The notes under the pieces: model-generated
The model's input: only the letters and a program-made list of their open reading frames with translations
The model's database searches: none
Told to the model about the DNA's origin: nothing
Source of the DNA: Salinicola endophyticus
GTDB lineage: Bacteria; Pseudomonadota; Gammaproteobacteria; Pseudomonadales; Halomonadaceae
Reading direction: 5' to 3'
DNA length: 64,000 nt
Assembly (NCBI RefSeq): GCF_040536835.1
Contig: NZ_CP159578.1
Coordinates: 186,001-250,000 of the forward strand
Position numbers and translations under genes: made by a program
In this document: piece by piece, positions 7,967-16,447 of the stretch
Layout: the number at the start of each line of letters is the position of its first letter
Position numbering within the stretch: the stretch's first letter is position 1

Positions 7967-8995
7967 ATGCGCCACAAGAACAAAAGCCTGTCTCTTCTCT
8001 CCGCCGCCGCGCTGACGGCCCTGGCGGCGTCGCAGGCTCAGGCTGCCACCCTGGACAACGTGAAAAGCAACGGCGAGTTCAAGTGCGGCGTCAGCACAGG
8101 GCTCACCGGTTTCTCCTCCCCCGACGAGAACGGCAAGTGGACCGGCATCGATGTCGAAGTGTGCCGCGCCATCGCCGCCGCCGTGCTGGGCGACCCGACC
8201 AAGGTGGTGTTCGCGCCGCTGACCGCCAAGGAGCGTTTCACCGCGCTGCAGTCCGGCGAGATCGACGTGCTCTCGCGCAACACCACCTGGACCGCGACCC
8301 GCGACAACTCGCTGGGCCTCAACTTCACCGGGGTCAACTTCTACGACGGCCAGGGCTTCCTGGTGCGCAAGGATCTCGGCATCAAGAGCACCAAGGAGCT
8401 GGATGGCGCCTCCATCTGCGTGCAGGCCGGCACCACCACCGAACTCAACATGGCCGACTACTTCAAGGCCAACGACATGCAGTTCCAGCAGGTCGCCTTC
8501 GACACCTCCGACCAGACCGCCCAGGGCTTCGACAGCGGCCGCTGTGACGTGCTCACCTCCGACTCCTCGCAGCTGGCGGCGCTGCGTCTGCAGCTCGCCG
8601 ATCCCTCCAGTGTGGAGATTCTGCCCGAGCGTATCTCCAAGGAGCCGCTGGGGCCGGTGGTGCGCCAGGGCGACGACCAGTGGTTCGATATCGTCAAGTG
8701 GACCCTGTTCGCGATGCTCGACGCCGAAGAGCTGGGGGTGACCAGCCAGAACGTCGACCAGATGCGCGACAACCCGCCCAACCCGGATGTCGCCCGCCTG
8801 CTGGGTAAGGATGGCAACTTCGGCGAGCAGATGGGTATCAGCAACGACTGGGCCTACAACATCGTCAAGATGGTGGGTAACTACGGCGAGATGTTCGATC
8901 GCACCGTGGGCAAGGACTCGCCGATGGGCCTCGAGCGCGGTATCAACGCGCTGTGGAACCAGGGCGGTATCCAATACGCGCCGCCGGTTCGCTGA
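7967..8995 (+). CDS. aapJ: General L-amino-acid ABC transporter, periplasmic binding protein
   Basis: 342 residues. It begins with a Sec signal peptide (MRHKNKSLSLLSAAALTALAASQAQA, cleavage expected after AQA). The mature part is a family-3 solute-binding protein of the AapJ/BztA type (GEFKCGVSTGLTGFS, GIDVEVCRAIAAAVLG, LSRNTTWTATRDNSLG, VQAGTTTELNMADYF). It captures a broad range of L-amino acids for the AapQMP complex. ATG 7967 is chosen because AGGGAG lies 12 bases before it; a GTG at 7955 would overlap that ribosome site. Two strong hairpins follow the stop, before the first permease gene. Confidence 0.93.
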   Translation: MRHKNKSLSLLSAAALTALAASQAQAATLDNVKSNGEFKCGVSTGLTGFSSPDENGKWTGIDVEVCRAIAAAVLGDPTKVVFAPLTAKERFTALQSGEIDVLSRNTTWTATRDNSLGLNFTGVNFYDGQGFLVRKDLGIKSTKELDGASICVQAGTTTELNMADYFKANDMQFQQVAFDTSDQTAQGFDSGRCDVLTSDSSQLAALRLQLADPSSVEILPERISKEPLGPVVRQGDDQWFDIVKWTLFAMLDAEELGVTSQNVDQMRDNPPNPDVARLLGKDGNFGEQMGISNDWAYNIVKMVGNYGEMFDRTVGKDSPMGLERGINALWNQGGIQYAPPVR

Positions 8996-9005
8996 GTGCG
9001 TGAAG

Positions 9006-9088
9006 CCGCCCGTCGAGTACCCGAGAGGGCGCTCGACGGGCGGTCAGCAGACGTTTCCCGACGTCGTCTCCCGGCTACGCGCCGGGAG
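9006..9088 (+). promoter_or_regulatory. Tandem hairpins between aapJ and aapQ
   Basis: The first is a perfect 12-bp stem (CCGCCCGTCGAG 9006-9017 with CTCGACGGGCGG 9032-9043, 14-base loop), 10 bases after the aapJ stop. The second is an 8-bp stem (CTCCCGGC 9068-9075 with GCCGGGAG 9081-9088, 5-base loop). Neither has a T-tract. Hairpins here are known in binding-protein transporters to protect the upstream mRNA or lower downstream expression, so that binding protein exceeds permease. That role is inferred. Confidence 0.7.
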
Positions 9089-9127
9089 TCGTTGCCGCTC
9101 ACCGCTCGAGTAGAGACCTGACTTCTC

Positions 9128-10318
9128 ATGCTGCGTCCATCCACCTCGCTGCCACGCCGAGGGCAGGGGCCGCTGTGGCGGAATCCCACCGTTCGTGCGC
9201 TGATCATCCAGGCCGTGCTGTTCCTGATCCTGGCGATCTTCATCGGTTATCTCGTCCACAATACCCTGAACAATCTCGAAGCCCGCGGCATCCAGACCGG
9301 CTTCGGCTTCCTCGAGGGGCGTGCCGGCTTCTCGATACCGCAATCGCTGATCGACTACACCAGCGACTCCAGCTACGGCGCCACCTTCGTCGTCGGCCTG
9401 CTCAACACCCTGCTGGTCTCCGCCCTGGGGATCGTCGCGGCGACGCTGATTGGCTTCGCGGTGGGCATCGCCCGGCTGTCGTCCAACTGGCTGCTGGCGC
9501 GGCTGGCCACCATCTACGTGGAGATCTTCCGCAACATCCCGCTGCTGGTGCAGATCCTGTTCTGGTACTACGCCGTGCTGCGGGCACTGCCTTCGCCGCG
9601 CGATAGCCTGTCACTGTTCGATCTGTTCTTCTTCAACGTGCGTGGGGTGGTGATGCCCGACCCGCAGCCGCTGGCGGGGTTTTCCGCCACGCTCTGGGCG
9701 CTGCTGATCGCGGTGGTCGCCACGCTGCTCTTCGCGCGTTTCGCCAAGCGCCGCCAGGCGGCCACCGGCCAGGCGCTACCGGTCTACTGGATCGGGGCGG
9801 CGGTCGTCATCGGGGTGCCGCTGATCGTGTTCGTGGTCAGCGGCGCGCCGCTGGCGTGGACGCTCCCCGAACTCCGCGGTTTCAACTTCCGCGGTGGGAT
9901 CAACATCCTGCCCGAGCTGGTGGCGCTGTGGCTGGCGCTGTCGATCTACACGGCGGCGTTCATTGCCGAGATCGTGCGCTCCGGCATTCTCTCGGTCTCC
10001 CACGGTCAGACCGAAGCGGCGCGCTCGCTGAGCCTGCCCGGCAGCATCACCCTGCGCAAGATCGTGATTCCGCAGGCGATGCGGGTGATCGTGCCGCAGA
10101 TGACCAGCCAGTATCTCAACCTGATCAAGAACTCGTCGCTGGCCACGGCGATCGGCTATCCCGATCTGGTGGCAGTGTTCGCCGGCACCACCTTGAACCA
10201 GACCGGGCAGGCGATCGAGATCATCGCCATGACCATGGCGGTCTATCTGGTCATCAGCCTGACGGTGTCGTTTCTGATGAACCTCTACAACGCCCGCACG
10301 CTGCTGAAGGAGCGATGA
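9128..10318 (+). CDS. aapQ: General L-amino-acid ABC transporter, permease 1
   Basis: 396 residues, the long form typical of AapQ/BztB rather than the ~220-residue HisQ type. It has an N-terminal membrane segment (LIIQAVLFLILAIFIGYLV), a large insertion around residues 150-260, and the HisM-type permease core with the cytoplasmic EAA loop EAARSLSLPGSITLRKIVIPQ. NSSLATAIGYPDL is also family-typical. It forms the inner-membrane channel with AapM. The gene ends two bases before the aapM start. Confidence 0.92.
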   Translation: MLRPSTSLPRRGQGPLWRNPTVRALIIQAVLFLILAIFIGYLVHNTLNNLEARGIQTGFGFLEGRAGFSIPQSLIDYTSDSSYGATFVVGLLNTLLVSALGIVAATLIGFAVGIARLSSNWLLARLATIYVEIFRNIPLLVQILFWYYAVLRALPSPRDSLSLFDLFFFNVRGVVMPDPQPLAGFSATLWALLIAVVATLLFARFAKRRQAATGQALPVYWIGAAVVIGVPLIVFVVSGAPLAWTLPELRGFNFRGGINILPELVALWLALSIYTAAFIAEIVRSGILSVSHGQTEAARSLSLPGSITLRKIVIPQAMRVIVPQMTSQYLNLIKNSSLATAIGYPDLVAVFAGTTLNQTGQAIEIIAMTMAVYLVISLTVSFLMNLYNARTLLKER

Positions 10319-10319
10319 G

Positions 10320-11429
10320 ATGCGTGAATCGACGTTTCGCACTCAGATGATCGAAGCGCGCGAGGCCCCGGATCAGCGCCGCGGGATCAGCGGCTGGCTG
10401 CGCGCCAATCTGTTCAATGGGCCGCTCAACAGCGTGGTCTCGGTGGCGGTGATCGGCCTGCTGGCGTGGATCCTGTGGCCGTTTCTGAAGTGGGCGGTGG
10501 TCGATGCCAACTTCCTCGGTTCGACCCGTGAGGACTGTACCGGCAGCGGCGCCTGCTGGGTGTTCATCTCGGCCCGCTTCGAGTCGATCATCTACGGCTT
10601 CTATCCGGCCGCCGAGCGCTGGCGGGTGGACATCGTGTTCGCGCTGATGGCGGTGCTGGTGGCGTGGCTGGCGATCCCGCGATTGCCCAAGAAGCGTCTG
10701 GTCGGGCTGTTCACGCTGGTCGGCTTCCCGATCATCGCCTGGTTCCTGCTGCTGGGCGGTCACTTTGGTCTGCCCGAGGTGCCCACCCGTGCCTGGGGCG
10801 GCCTGATGCTGACCCTGACCGTGGCCACGGTGGGTATCGTCGGGTCGCTGCCGCTGGGGGTGATTCTGGCCCTGGGGCGGCGCTCCAAGATGCCGTTCGT
10901 CAAGAGCGTGTGCGTCATCTTCATCGAGTTCTGGCGCGGCGTGCCGCTGATCACGGTGCTGTTCATGGCCTCGGTGATGCTGCCGCTGTTCGTGCCCGGC
11001 AACGTCGAGTTCGACAAGCTGCTGCGGGCGCTGATCGGCATCATGTTCTTCTGGAGCGCCTACATGGCCGAGGTGGTGCGTGGCGGGCTGCAGGCGATCG
11101 GCAAGGGGCAGAACGAGGCCGGTCAGGCGCTCGGCCTGGGCTACTGGCAGCGCATGGGGCTGATCATCCTGCCGCAGGCGCTGAAGCTGGTGATCCCGGG
11201 GATTGTCAACACCTTCATTGCGCTGTTCAAGGACACTTCGCTGGTGCTGATCATCGGGCTGTTCGATCTGCTGGCGATCATCCGTGCCGGGCTCACCGAC
11301 TCCAACTGGCTGGGTTTCTCCACCGAGGGTTACGTGTTCGCGGCGCTGGTGTTCTGGATCTTCTGTTTCAGCATGTCGCGCTACAGCCAGTACATCGAGC
11401 GGCGCCTCAATACCAGCTATCGGCGTTGA
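10320..11429 (+). CDS. aapM: General L-amino-acid ABC transporter, permease 2
   Basis: 369 residues and at least eight hydrophobic segments. The EAA loop NEAGQALGLGYWQRMGLIILP in the last third contacts the ATPase. The central GLMLTLTVATVGIVGSLPLG region and FWRGVPLITVLFM match AapM/BztC. It pairs with AapQ as the heterodimeric channel. ATG 10320 is two bases after the aapQ stop, so the genes are coupled. The 98-base gap to aapP has no evident promoter. Confidence 0.92.
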   Translation: MRESTFRTQMIEAREAPDQRRGISGWLRANLFNGPLNSVVSVAVIGLLAWILWPFLKWAVVDANFLGSTREDCTGSGACWVFISARFESIIYGFYPAAERWRVDIVFALMAVLVAWLAIPRLPKKRLVGLFTLVGFPIIAWFLLLGGHFGLPEVPTRAWGGLMLTLTVATVGIVGSLPLGVILALGRRSKMPFVKSVCVIFIEFWRGVPLITVLFMASVMLPLFVPGNVEFDKLLRALIGIMFFWSAYMAEVVRGGLQAIGKGQNEAGQALGLGYWQRMGLIILPQALKLVIPGIVNTFIALFKDTSLVLIIGLFDLLAIIRAGLTDSNWLGFSTEGYVFAALVFWIFCFSMSRYSQYIERRLNTSYRR

Positions 11430-11527
11430 GCCCGCCAGTGGCCAGCGCCTGAAACGTGACGCCCCGGGCTGCCGAGTGCCGCTCGGGCGATGGGCGAGAC
11501 AACGACAATGAATGTAGGAATCAAGCC

Positions 11528-12304
11528 ATGAGTGAAGCGCAAGCGGTCGCGGGCTCGGCCTCCAGCGGTGAGCCGATGATCCAGATCGAGCATCTCAACA
11601 AGTGGTATGGCAGCTTCCACGTGCTGCGTGACATCGACCTGACCGTGACCCGGGGCGAGCGCATCGTCATCTGTGGCCCGTCGGGGTCGGGCAAGTCGAC
11701 CATGATTCGCTGTATCAACCATCTGGAGGAGCACCAGCAGGGCTCGATCGTGGTCAACGGCATCCCCATGAACCATGACATCAAGCGGATCGAGCAGATC
11801 CGGCGCAATGTCGGCATGGTGTTTCAGCACTTCAATCTGTTCCCGCACCTGACGGTGCTCGAGAACTGCTGCCTGGCGCAGATCTGGGTGCAGAAGAAGC
11901 CGCGCGTGGAAGCCGAGAAGACTGCCATGGAGTACCTGGAACGGGTGCAGATCGCCAATCAGGCGAAGAAGTACCCGGGGCAGCTCTCCGGCGGCCAGCA
12001 GCAGCGCGTGGCGATCGCCCGCGCACTCTGCATGCGCCCAGAGGTGATGCTGTTCGACGAGCCCACCTCGGCGCTCGACCCGGAGATGATCAAGGAGGTG
12101 CTCGACGTCATGATCGAGCTTGCCCATGAGGGCATGACCATGCTCTGCGTGACCCACGAGATGGGCTTCGCCAAGACCGTGGCCGACCGGGTGATCTTCA
12201 TGGATCAGGGCCAGATCATCGAGGAGGCGCCACCGGAGACCTTCTTCAACAATCCGCGCTCGGAGCGTACGCAGCTGTTCCTGAGCCAGATCCTGGGACA
12301 CTGA
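11528..12304 (+). CDS. aapP: General L-amino-acid ABC transporter, ATP-binding protein
   Basis: 258 residues. Walker A is GPSGSGKST near residue 50, the Q-loop [17 protein letters not shown] near 100, the signature [15 protein letters not shown] near 155, Walker [14 protein letters not shown] near 178, and the switch His in CVTHEMGFA. All key ATPase residues are present. It is a cytoplasmic dimer driving AapQM. The start ATG 11528 gives a short N-terminal extension ([16 protein letters not shown]) before the domain; the frame is open 72 bases further upstream without a good start. It is followed immediately by the RidA-family gene. Confidence 0.95.
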   Translation: MSEAQAVAGSASSGEPMIQIEHLNKWYGSFHVLRDIDLTVTRGERIVICGPSGSGKSTMIRCINHLEEHQQGSIVVNGIPMNHDIKRIEQIRRNVGMVFQHFNLFPHLTVLENCCLAQIWVQKKPRVEAEKTAMEYLERVQIANQAKKYPGQLSGGQQQRVAIARALCMRPEVMLFDEPTSALDPEMIKEVLDVMIELAHEGMTMLCVTHEMGFAKTVADRVIFMDQGQIIEEAPPETFFNNPRSERTQLFLSQILGH

Positions 12305-12305
12305 C

Positions 12306-12701
12306 ATGGGCATCGACAAGCGCATGGTCGCCGGTGCGCCGCAGCCGATCGCGCCCTTTTCCCACGCCTGCCGGGTAGGGGATCTGGTGTTCATCACCGG
12401 GCAGATGCCGACGGTGCCGGAGACCAACGAGATGCTGCTGGGGACCTTCACCGAACAGACCCATCGCGTGATGCAGAATCTGGCGATCGTGCTGGAGGCG
12501 GTGGGCAGCGGCTTCGAGCACGTGGTTCAGAGCCGAGTCTTCATCACCAACATGGGCCACTTCGACGAGGTCAACGGCGTCTACGCCAGCTACTTCGAGG
12601 CACCGCTGCCGACGCGCACCTGCATCGGTGTCACCGGGCTGGCCGGGGGCGCCGATGTCGAGGTCGACATGATCGCCTGGATCCCGCCGGCCGTCGGCTG
12701 A
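12306..12701 (+). CDS. RidA/YjgF/YER057c-family protein
   Basis: 131 residues with the RidA fold: an N-terminal GAPQPIAPFSHACRVGDLVFITGQ, then a helix QTHRVMQNLAIVLEAVGSG, and the C-terminal PTRTCIGVTGLAGGADVEVDMIA containing the conserved Arg that binds the carboxylate of imines. Family knowledge: RidA hydrolyses reactive 2-aminoacrylate and related imines formed during amino-acid metabolism. It starts one base after the aapP stop, so it is cotranscribed with amino-acid uptake. This placement supports a role in handling intermediates of imported amino acids. Confidence 0.9.
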   Translation: MGIDKRMVAGAPQPIAPFSHACRVGDLVFITGQMPTVPETNEMLLGTFTEQTHRVMQNLAIVLEAVGSGFEHVVQSRVFITNMGHFDEVNGVYASYFEAPLPTRTCIGVTGLAGGADVEVDMIAWIPPAVG

Positions 12702-12810
12702 AGACGCCGCCAGGGTGGCGCGCTGCGCCGGCATCGCGGTCGACGAAGCGTGCCGGCGCGCGGCTCCGGCGCGCAACCCGCCGTATGGAGTGGCATCGAA
12801 CTCGCCAGCA

Positions 12811-12837
12811 TAAAGTTCATGTTCGAGGGGCCGATGA
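12811..12837 (+). promoter_or_regulatory. Sigma28 (FliA) promoter of the chemoreceptor
   Basis: TAAAGTTC (12811-12818), 11 bases, then GCCGATGA (12830-12837). This matches TAAAGTTT-N11-GCCGATAA with two mismatches and the right spacing. It lies 45 bases before the receptor ATG. The in-frame ATGs at 12819 and 12834 are inside the promoter, which is why the later ATG was chosen as the start. Confidence 0.75.
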
Positions 12838-12881
12838 TAGTTGGGCCAAACCTTCAACGGACCCTTCCAACGGACCTTAGC

Positions 12882-14714
12882 ATGCTGAAATCCTTCAAGA
12901 TTCGTATCATGGCCGGATGCCTGGCGATGATCCTGGTCGCACTCGCGGCCACCGGCGGCATCAGCTACTGGCTGGTCAGCCGCCATCAGCAGTCGGTCAA
13001 TCAGGATCTGCTCGAGTCGGTGGCCAAGGGGCATCGTGACGCGATCGCTGCCTGGGCCACCTCGAAGCGCAAGCTGATCGAAGCGGTGGCTCCGGCAGTG
13101 GGTGGCGACACGCTGATTCCCGCGCTGCAGCAGACCGCCAGCGCCGGCGGCTTCAGCCAGGTCTATCTGGGCACGCCGGACAAGCGCCTGATCACCAACG
13201 ACGGCTGGGAGCCACCGGCGGACTACGATCCGACCCAGCGCCCCTGGTACCGCGACGCGGTGGCAGCAGGGCAGACCACCGCCAGCGAGCCCTATCTCGA
13301 CCTGGTGACGAACAAGCTGGTGGTGGCCTTCGCCACGCCGATCCAGCGTAATGGCAAGCTGCTGGGCGTGGCCGGTGCCGATGTGCCCCTCGACGAGGTG
13401 CAGGAGAACGTGCTCTCGATCCAGCCCACGCCCAAGAGCTTCGCCTTCCTGGCCGACACTGACGGCACCATCGTCGCCTATCGTGATGCCGACCTGAGCC
13501 TGAAGCCGGCGAGTGCGATCGCCGCCGATCTCGATGCCGCCAAGCTCGCGGCGGTGACCCAGAGCCCGCTGCCGACGCCGAGCGTGATCGACGGCCGCGC
13601 GGTGCTGCTCTACGCGGTGGCGGTGCCGGGTACCGACTGGCGCCTGGTGATCGCGCTGGATCGCGCCGAGGCCAATGCCGGCGCCAGCAGCCTGCTCAAG
13701 ACCACCTTGGTGTCGCTGCTGGTGGCGGCGCTGATCGTTTCACTGCTGCTGTGGCTGCTGGTGTCGCCGGGCTTTCGCCGGCTCGAGGCGGCACGCGATG
13801 CCATGGCCGATATCGCCGACGGTGACGGTGACCTGAGCCGCCGCCTGACGATCGACGGGCGCGACGAGATCGCCCAGATCGCCATGGCGTTCAACGCTTT
13901 CGCCGGCAAGATTTCCGAGGTGCTGGGCCAGGTCAATGTCACCAGCCAGGCGGTGCGCCAGGCCTCCGAGGAGATCGCCCGTGCCAGCCAGGATCTGTCG
14001 CGCCAGACCGAGACCGCGGCGAGCCATCTGCAGGAGACCTCCAGCGCCATGGAGCAGATCTCCGGCACGGTGGAGAATACCGCCACTGCCGCCAGCGAGA
14101 CCGACCAGCTGGCCCGCGATGCCAGCGAGCGTGCGGTGCGTGGCGGCGAGGTGGTGGGGCGCGCGGTGGAGACCATCGAGGCGCTCAACGGGCGCACCGA
14201 GCAGATCGCCGATATCGTCCGCCTGATCGAGGAGATCGCGTTCCAGACCAACCTGCTCGCGCTCAACGCCTCGGTGGAAGCGGCGCGCGCCGGCGAGCAG
14301 GGGCGCGGCTTTGCGGTGGTCGCCGGCGAGGTGCGCCAGCTGGCGAGCCGCTCGGCCAACGCCGCCGACGAGATCAAGGCGCTGATCGGCACCTCGGTGG
14401 CGCAGACCCGTGAGGGCACCGAACTGATGCGCTCCGCCGGTGACAGCATGAGTGCGATCGTCGATGCCATCTCGCGGGTGGCGACGACGCTCTCGGAGAT
14501 CAACGTCGCCGCCCAGGAGCAGAGCCAGGGAGTGGGGCAGGTCAATCAGGCCGTGGGCGAGCTCGACCAGATGACCCAGCAGAATGCGGCCATGGTGGCC
14601 CAGTCCACGGCTGCCGCCGAACAGCTCCACGACCAGGCGACCCAGCTGGCGGCGATCGTCGGCGGCTTCAAGCTCGACGCCGACGCCGCGCGGCCGGCGC
14701 TCAGCCACGCTTGA
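12882..14714 (+). CDS. Methyl-accepting chemotaxis protein with dCache sensor
   Basis: 610 residues. A first membrane helix (about 8-34) is followed by a periplasmic dCache domain, a second helix ([19 protein letters not shown]), a HAMP domain, and a long signalling coiled coil with the conserved tip ([19 protein letters not shown]). In the sensor, [11 protein letters not shown] followed by SEPYLDL and GVAGADV resembles the amino-acid-binding dCache signature, so an amino-acid ligand is likely but unproven. It lies right after the aap transporter and RidA gene. It has its own FliA-type promoter, so it belongs to the motility regulon. No CheR-tethering pentapeptide is seen at the C-terminus (PALSHA). 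Confidence 0.93.
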   Translation: MLKSFKIRIMAGCLAMILVALAATGGISYWLVSRHQQSVNQDLLESVAKGHRDAIAAWATSKRKLIEAVAPAVGGDTLIPALQQTASAGGFSQVYLGTPDKRLITNDGWEPPADYDPTQRPWYRDAVAAGQTTASEPYLDLVTNKLVVAFATPIQRNGKLLGVAGADVPLDEVQENVLSIQPTPKSFAFLADTDGTIVAYRDADLSLKPASAIAADLDAAKLAAVTQSPLPTPSVIDGRAVLLYAVAVPGTDWRLVIALDRAEANAGASSLLKTTLVSLLVAALIVSLLLWLLVSPGFRRLEAARDAMADIADGDGDLSRRLTIDGRDEIAQIAMAFNAFAGKISEVLGQVNVTSQAVRQASEEIARASQDLSRQTETAASHLQETSSAMEQISGTVENTATAASETDQLARDASERAVRGGEVVGRAVETIEALNGRTEQIADIVRLIEEIAFQTNLLALNASVEAARAGEQGRGFAVVAGEVRQLASRSANAADEIKALIGTSVAQTREGTELMRSAGDSMSAIVDAISRVATTLSEINVAAQEQSQGVGQVNQAVGELDQMTQQNAAMVAQSTAAAEQLHDQATQLAAIVGGFKLDADAARPALSHA

Positions 14715-14756
14715 GCGTAGCGCCATTCTCGACCACGCTTAGAGCGTGCTATCCAC

Positions 14757-14783
14757 GGCCATGTCCGCGCCACGGACATGGCC
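14757..14783 (+). promoter_or_regulatory. Strong hairpin in the leader of the attachment-protein gene
   Basis: A perfect 11-bp stem (GGCCATGTCCG 14757-14767 with CGGACATGGCC 14773-14783) has a 5-base loop. It has no T-tract, and it ends 11 bases before the ribosome site AAAAGGAG (14794-14801). It could be a mRNA-protecting 5' element or a processed end after the receptor gene. A role is not established. Confidence 0.5.
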
Positions 14784-14808
14784 CATCCACGGAAAAGGAG
14801 AATGGCTC

Positions 14809-15231
14809 ATGGACAAGGTCTACGTGGTGGTCGCCGATGCCGCGCGTGCGCGTATCTTCGCCCGCGAGGCGCGGGTCATGCGTGAGATCGAGACGCTGAC
14901 GCATCCGGAATCGCAACTGCATACCGGTGATCTGCGCACCGGCGGCAAGGGCGAGTCGACCTCGGGGCCGAGCCGGCGCCAGACCGGCAACGAGGATGCC
15001 ACCTCCGAGAAGCAGGCGATGTTCTTCGCCAAGGAAGTGGCGGGCTACCTGCGCGACGCGCGTACCCAGGGCAAGGCCGACGAGCTGATTCTGATCGCCG
15101 CGCCGCAGTTCTTGGGCCAACTGCGCGACAAGCTCGACAAGCCCACCCTCGAGATGGTCACCCAGTCCATCGACAAGGATCTCTCCAAGGCCAGCGAGGC
15201 GGATATCGCCGCACAGCTCGGCTGGCATTGA
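14809..15231 (+). CDS. Host-attachment-protein family protein
   Basis: 140 residues. It starts VYVVVADAARARIFAREARV, has a polar middle (GKGESTSGPSRRQTGNEDATSEK), then FFAKEVAGYLRDARTQGKADELILIAAPQFLGQLR and a C-terminal helix. This pattern fits the 'protein required for attachment to host cells' family, which resembles the eRF1-like fold of stress-related proteins. The family name comes from Agrobacterium; the role in free-living marine bacteria is unknown. ATG 14809 follows a strong AAAAGGAG. A canonical terminator follows the gene, so it is transcribed alone or with the receptor. Confidence 0.8.
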   Translation: MDKVYVVVADAARARIFAREARVMREIETLTHPESQLHTGDLRTGGKGESTSGPSRRQTGNEDATSEKQAMFFAKEVAGYLRDARTQGKADELILIAAPQFLGQLRDKLDKPTLEMVTQSIDKDLSKASEADIAAQLGWH

Positions 15232-15274
15232 GATCCGCCAACGTCTTCGGCCTTGAACATCCCGGGGCGTGGCG

Positions 15275-15316
15275 AAACGCGGATGGCGTCTGACGCCATC
15301 CGCGTTTTTGTTTTCT
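15275..15316 (+). terminator. Rho-independent terminator after the attachment-protein gene
   Basis: A perfect stem (ACGCGGATGGCG with CGCCATCCGCGT, loop TCTGA) is flanked by AAA on the left and followed by TTTTTGTTTT. It ends transcription 45-85 bases after the stop codon at 15231. Confidence 0.93.
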
Positions 15317-15366
15317 GCCTCCTGGTGGCGGCCACGCCACGCAAGCCCGCTACCCGTCTGCCGAGG

Positions 15367-16293
15367 TCACGGCACTGGTGGCAGATCGATCTCGTCGCTG
15401 CGCCGGGCGTCGGCGGTCATCTCGCGGCATAGCCTGAGAAACTCGCGCATCGCCGTGGTGAGGTACTTGTGGCGATGCCAGATGAAGGCGAAGCTGCGCG
15501 TCAGGTCGAGCTCCGGGGTCGCGATGGGCACCAGGCTGCCGCGCCGGAAAGCGTCGCGCAGCGCCAGCCGGGAGACGCAGCCGATGCCCAGCCCCGACTC
15601 CACGGCGCGCTTGATCCCTTCGGTGTGCTCCAGCTCCAGCAGGATATCGAAGCGGCCACGCCGATGGCGCATGGCGTGCTCCAGGGTGCGCCGGGTGCCC
15701 GAGCCCACTTCGCGCATGATCCACGACTCGCGCAGCAGACGCTCGATATCGGCGCTGCCTTCGGCGGCCAGCGGGTGGCGAGGCGAGCAGAACACGGTCA
15801 GATCGTCGTCGATCCATGGCTGAATGACGATGTCGTCGTGCTGGCAGTCGCCCTCGATCAGCCCCAGGTCGAGCTCGTGCAGGGCGATCCGTTCGACGAT
15901 CGACGCGGTGTTGCGCACCTGCAGCCGCACCCGGCTCTCGGGATAGCGCTGCATGAAGTCGCTGATCAGCAGGGTGGCCAGATAGTTGCCGATGGTCAGC
16001 GTGGCGCCGACCTCCAGCGAGCCGATGCCGCGCTGGCCCTTGAGCAGCTCCTCGATCTCCTCGCCGCGGTCGAGCAGCGCCACTGCCTTGGGCAGCAGCT
16101 GGAAACCCAGGGCGTTGAGCTTGAGCCGCTTGCCGATACGGTCGAGCAGCTGGCAGTCGAACTGGCGCTCCAGCTCGGCCAGCGCTGCGCTGGTCGCCGA
16201 CTGCGACAGCGCCAGGGTCTCGGCCGCGCGTGACACGCTCTGATGCTGGGCGATGGCGACGAACACCTCGAGCTGACGCAGGGTGTAGCGCAT
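15367..16293 (-). CDS. finR: LysR-family regulator FinR, divergent from fpr
   Basis: 308 residues. The N-terminal helix-turn-helix (RQLEVFVAIAQHQSVSRAAETLALSQSATSAAL) is followed by a periplasmic-binding-protein-like effector domain (from about residue 90). In Pseudomonas the LysR gene opposite fpr is finR, the activator of ferredoxin-NADP reductase under superoxide and redox stress. The same arrangement and a similar N-terminus support the name here. A TATCG-N7-CGATA palindrome lies 12 bases upstream of the start, at about -65 of the fpr promoter. The effector is unknown. Confidence 0.85.
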   Translation of the reverse strand: MRYTLRQLEVFVAIAQHQSVSRAAETLALSQSATSAALAELERQFDCQLLDRIGKRLKLNALGFQLLPKAVALLDRGEEIEELLKGQRGIGSLEVGATLTIGNYLATLLISDFMQRYPESRVRLQVRNTASIVERIALHELDLGLIEGDCQHDDIVIQPWIDDDLTVFCSPRHPLAAEGSADIERLLRESWIMREVGSGTRRTLEHAMRHRRGRFDILLELEHTEGIKRAVESGLGIGCVSRLALRDAFRRGSLVPIATPELDLTRSFAFIWHRHKYLTTAMREFLRLCREMTADARRSDEIDLPPVP

Positions 16294-16305
16294 GATCGAC
16301 TCCTA

Positions 16306-16372
16306 TATCGACAGGATCGATAAACCTTATCCAGATAATCCGCTTAACAGAATAGCATCCGCTTCTTATAGT
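16306..16372 (+). promoter_or_regulatory. FinR-type operator and fpr promoter
   Basis: The inverted repeat TATCGACAGGATCGATA (16306-16322) has LysR-box symmetry. TTAACA (16344-16349), 17 bases, then TATAGT (16367-16372) makes a good sigma70 promoter towards fpr. The palindrome centre is about 65 bases before the expected start, the classical LysR activation position. Confidence 0.65.
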
Positions 16373-16447
16373 TTCGGCATCTACCCGGATCAGTCACTTA
16401 TTCTTTTTCGATCTGATCATTTTCCGATCCGTTCATAGGAGCCTGGC

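Noticed and set aside
12793..12808. Sigma54-like GG-N10-GC pattern upstream of the chemoreceptor
   Set aside because: It has several mismatches to consensus, and the FliA promoter immediately downstream is a much better match.
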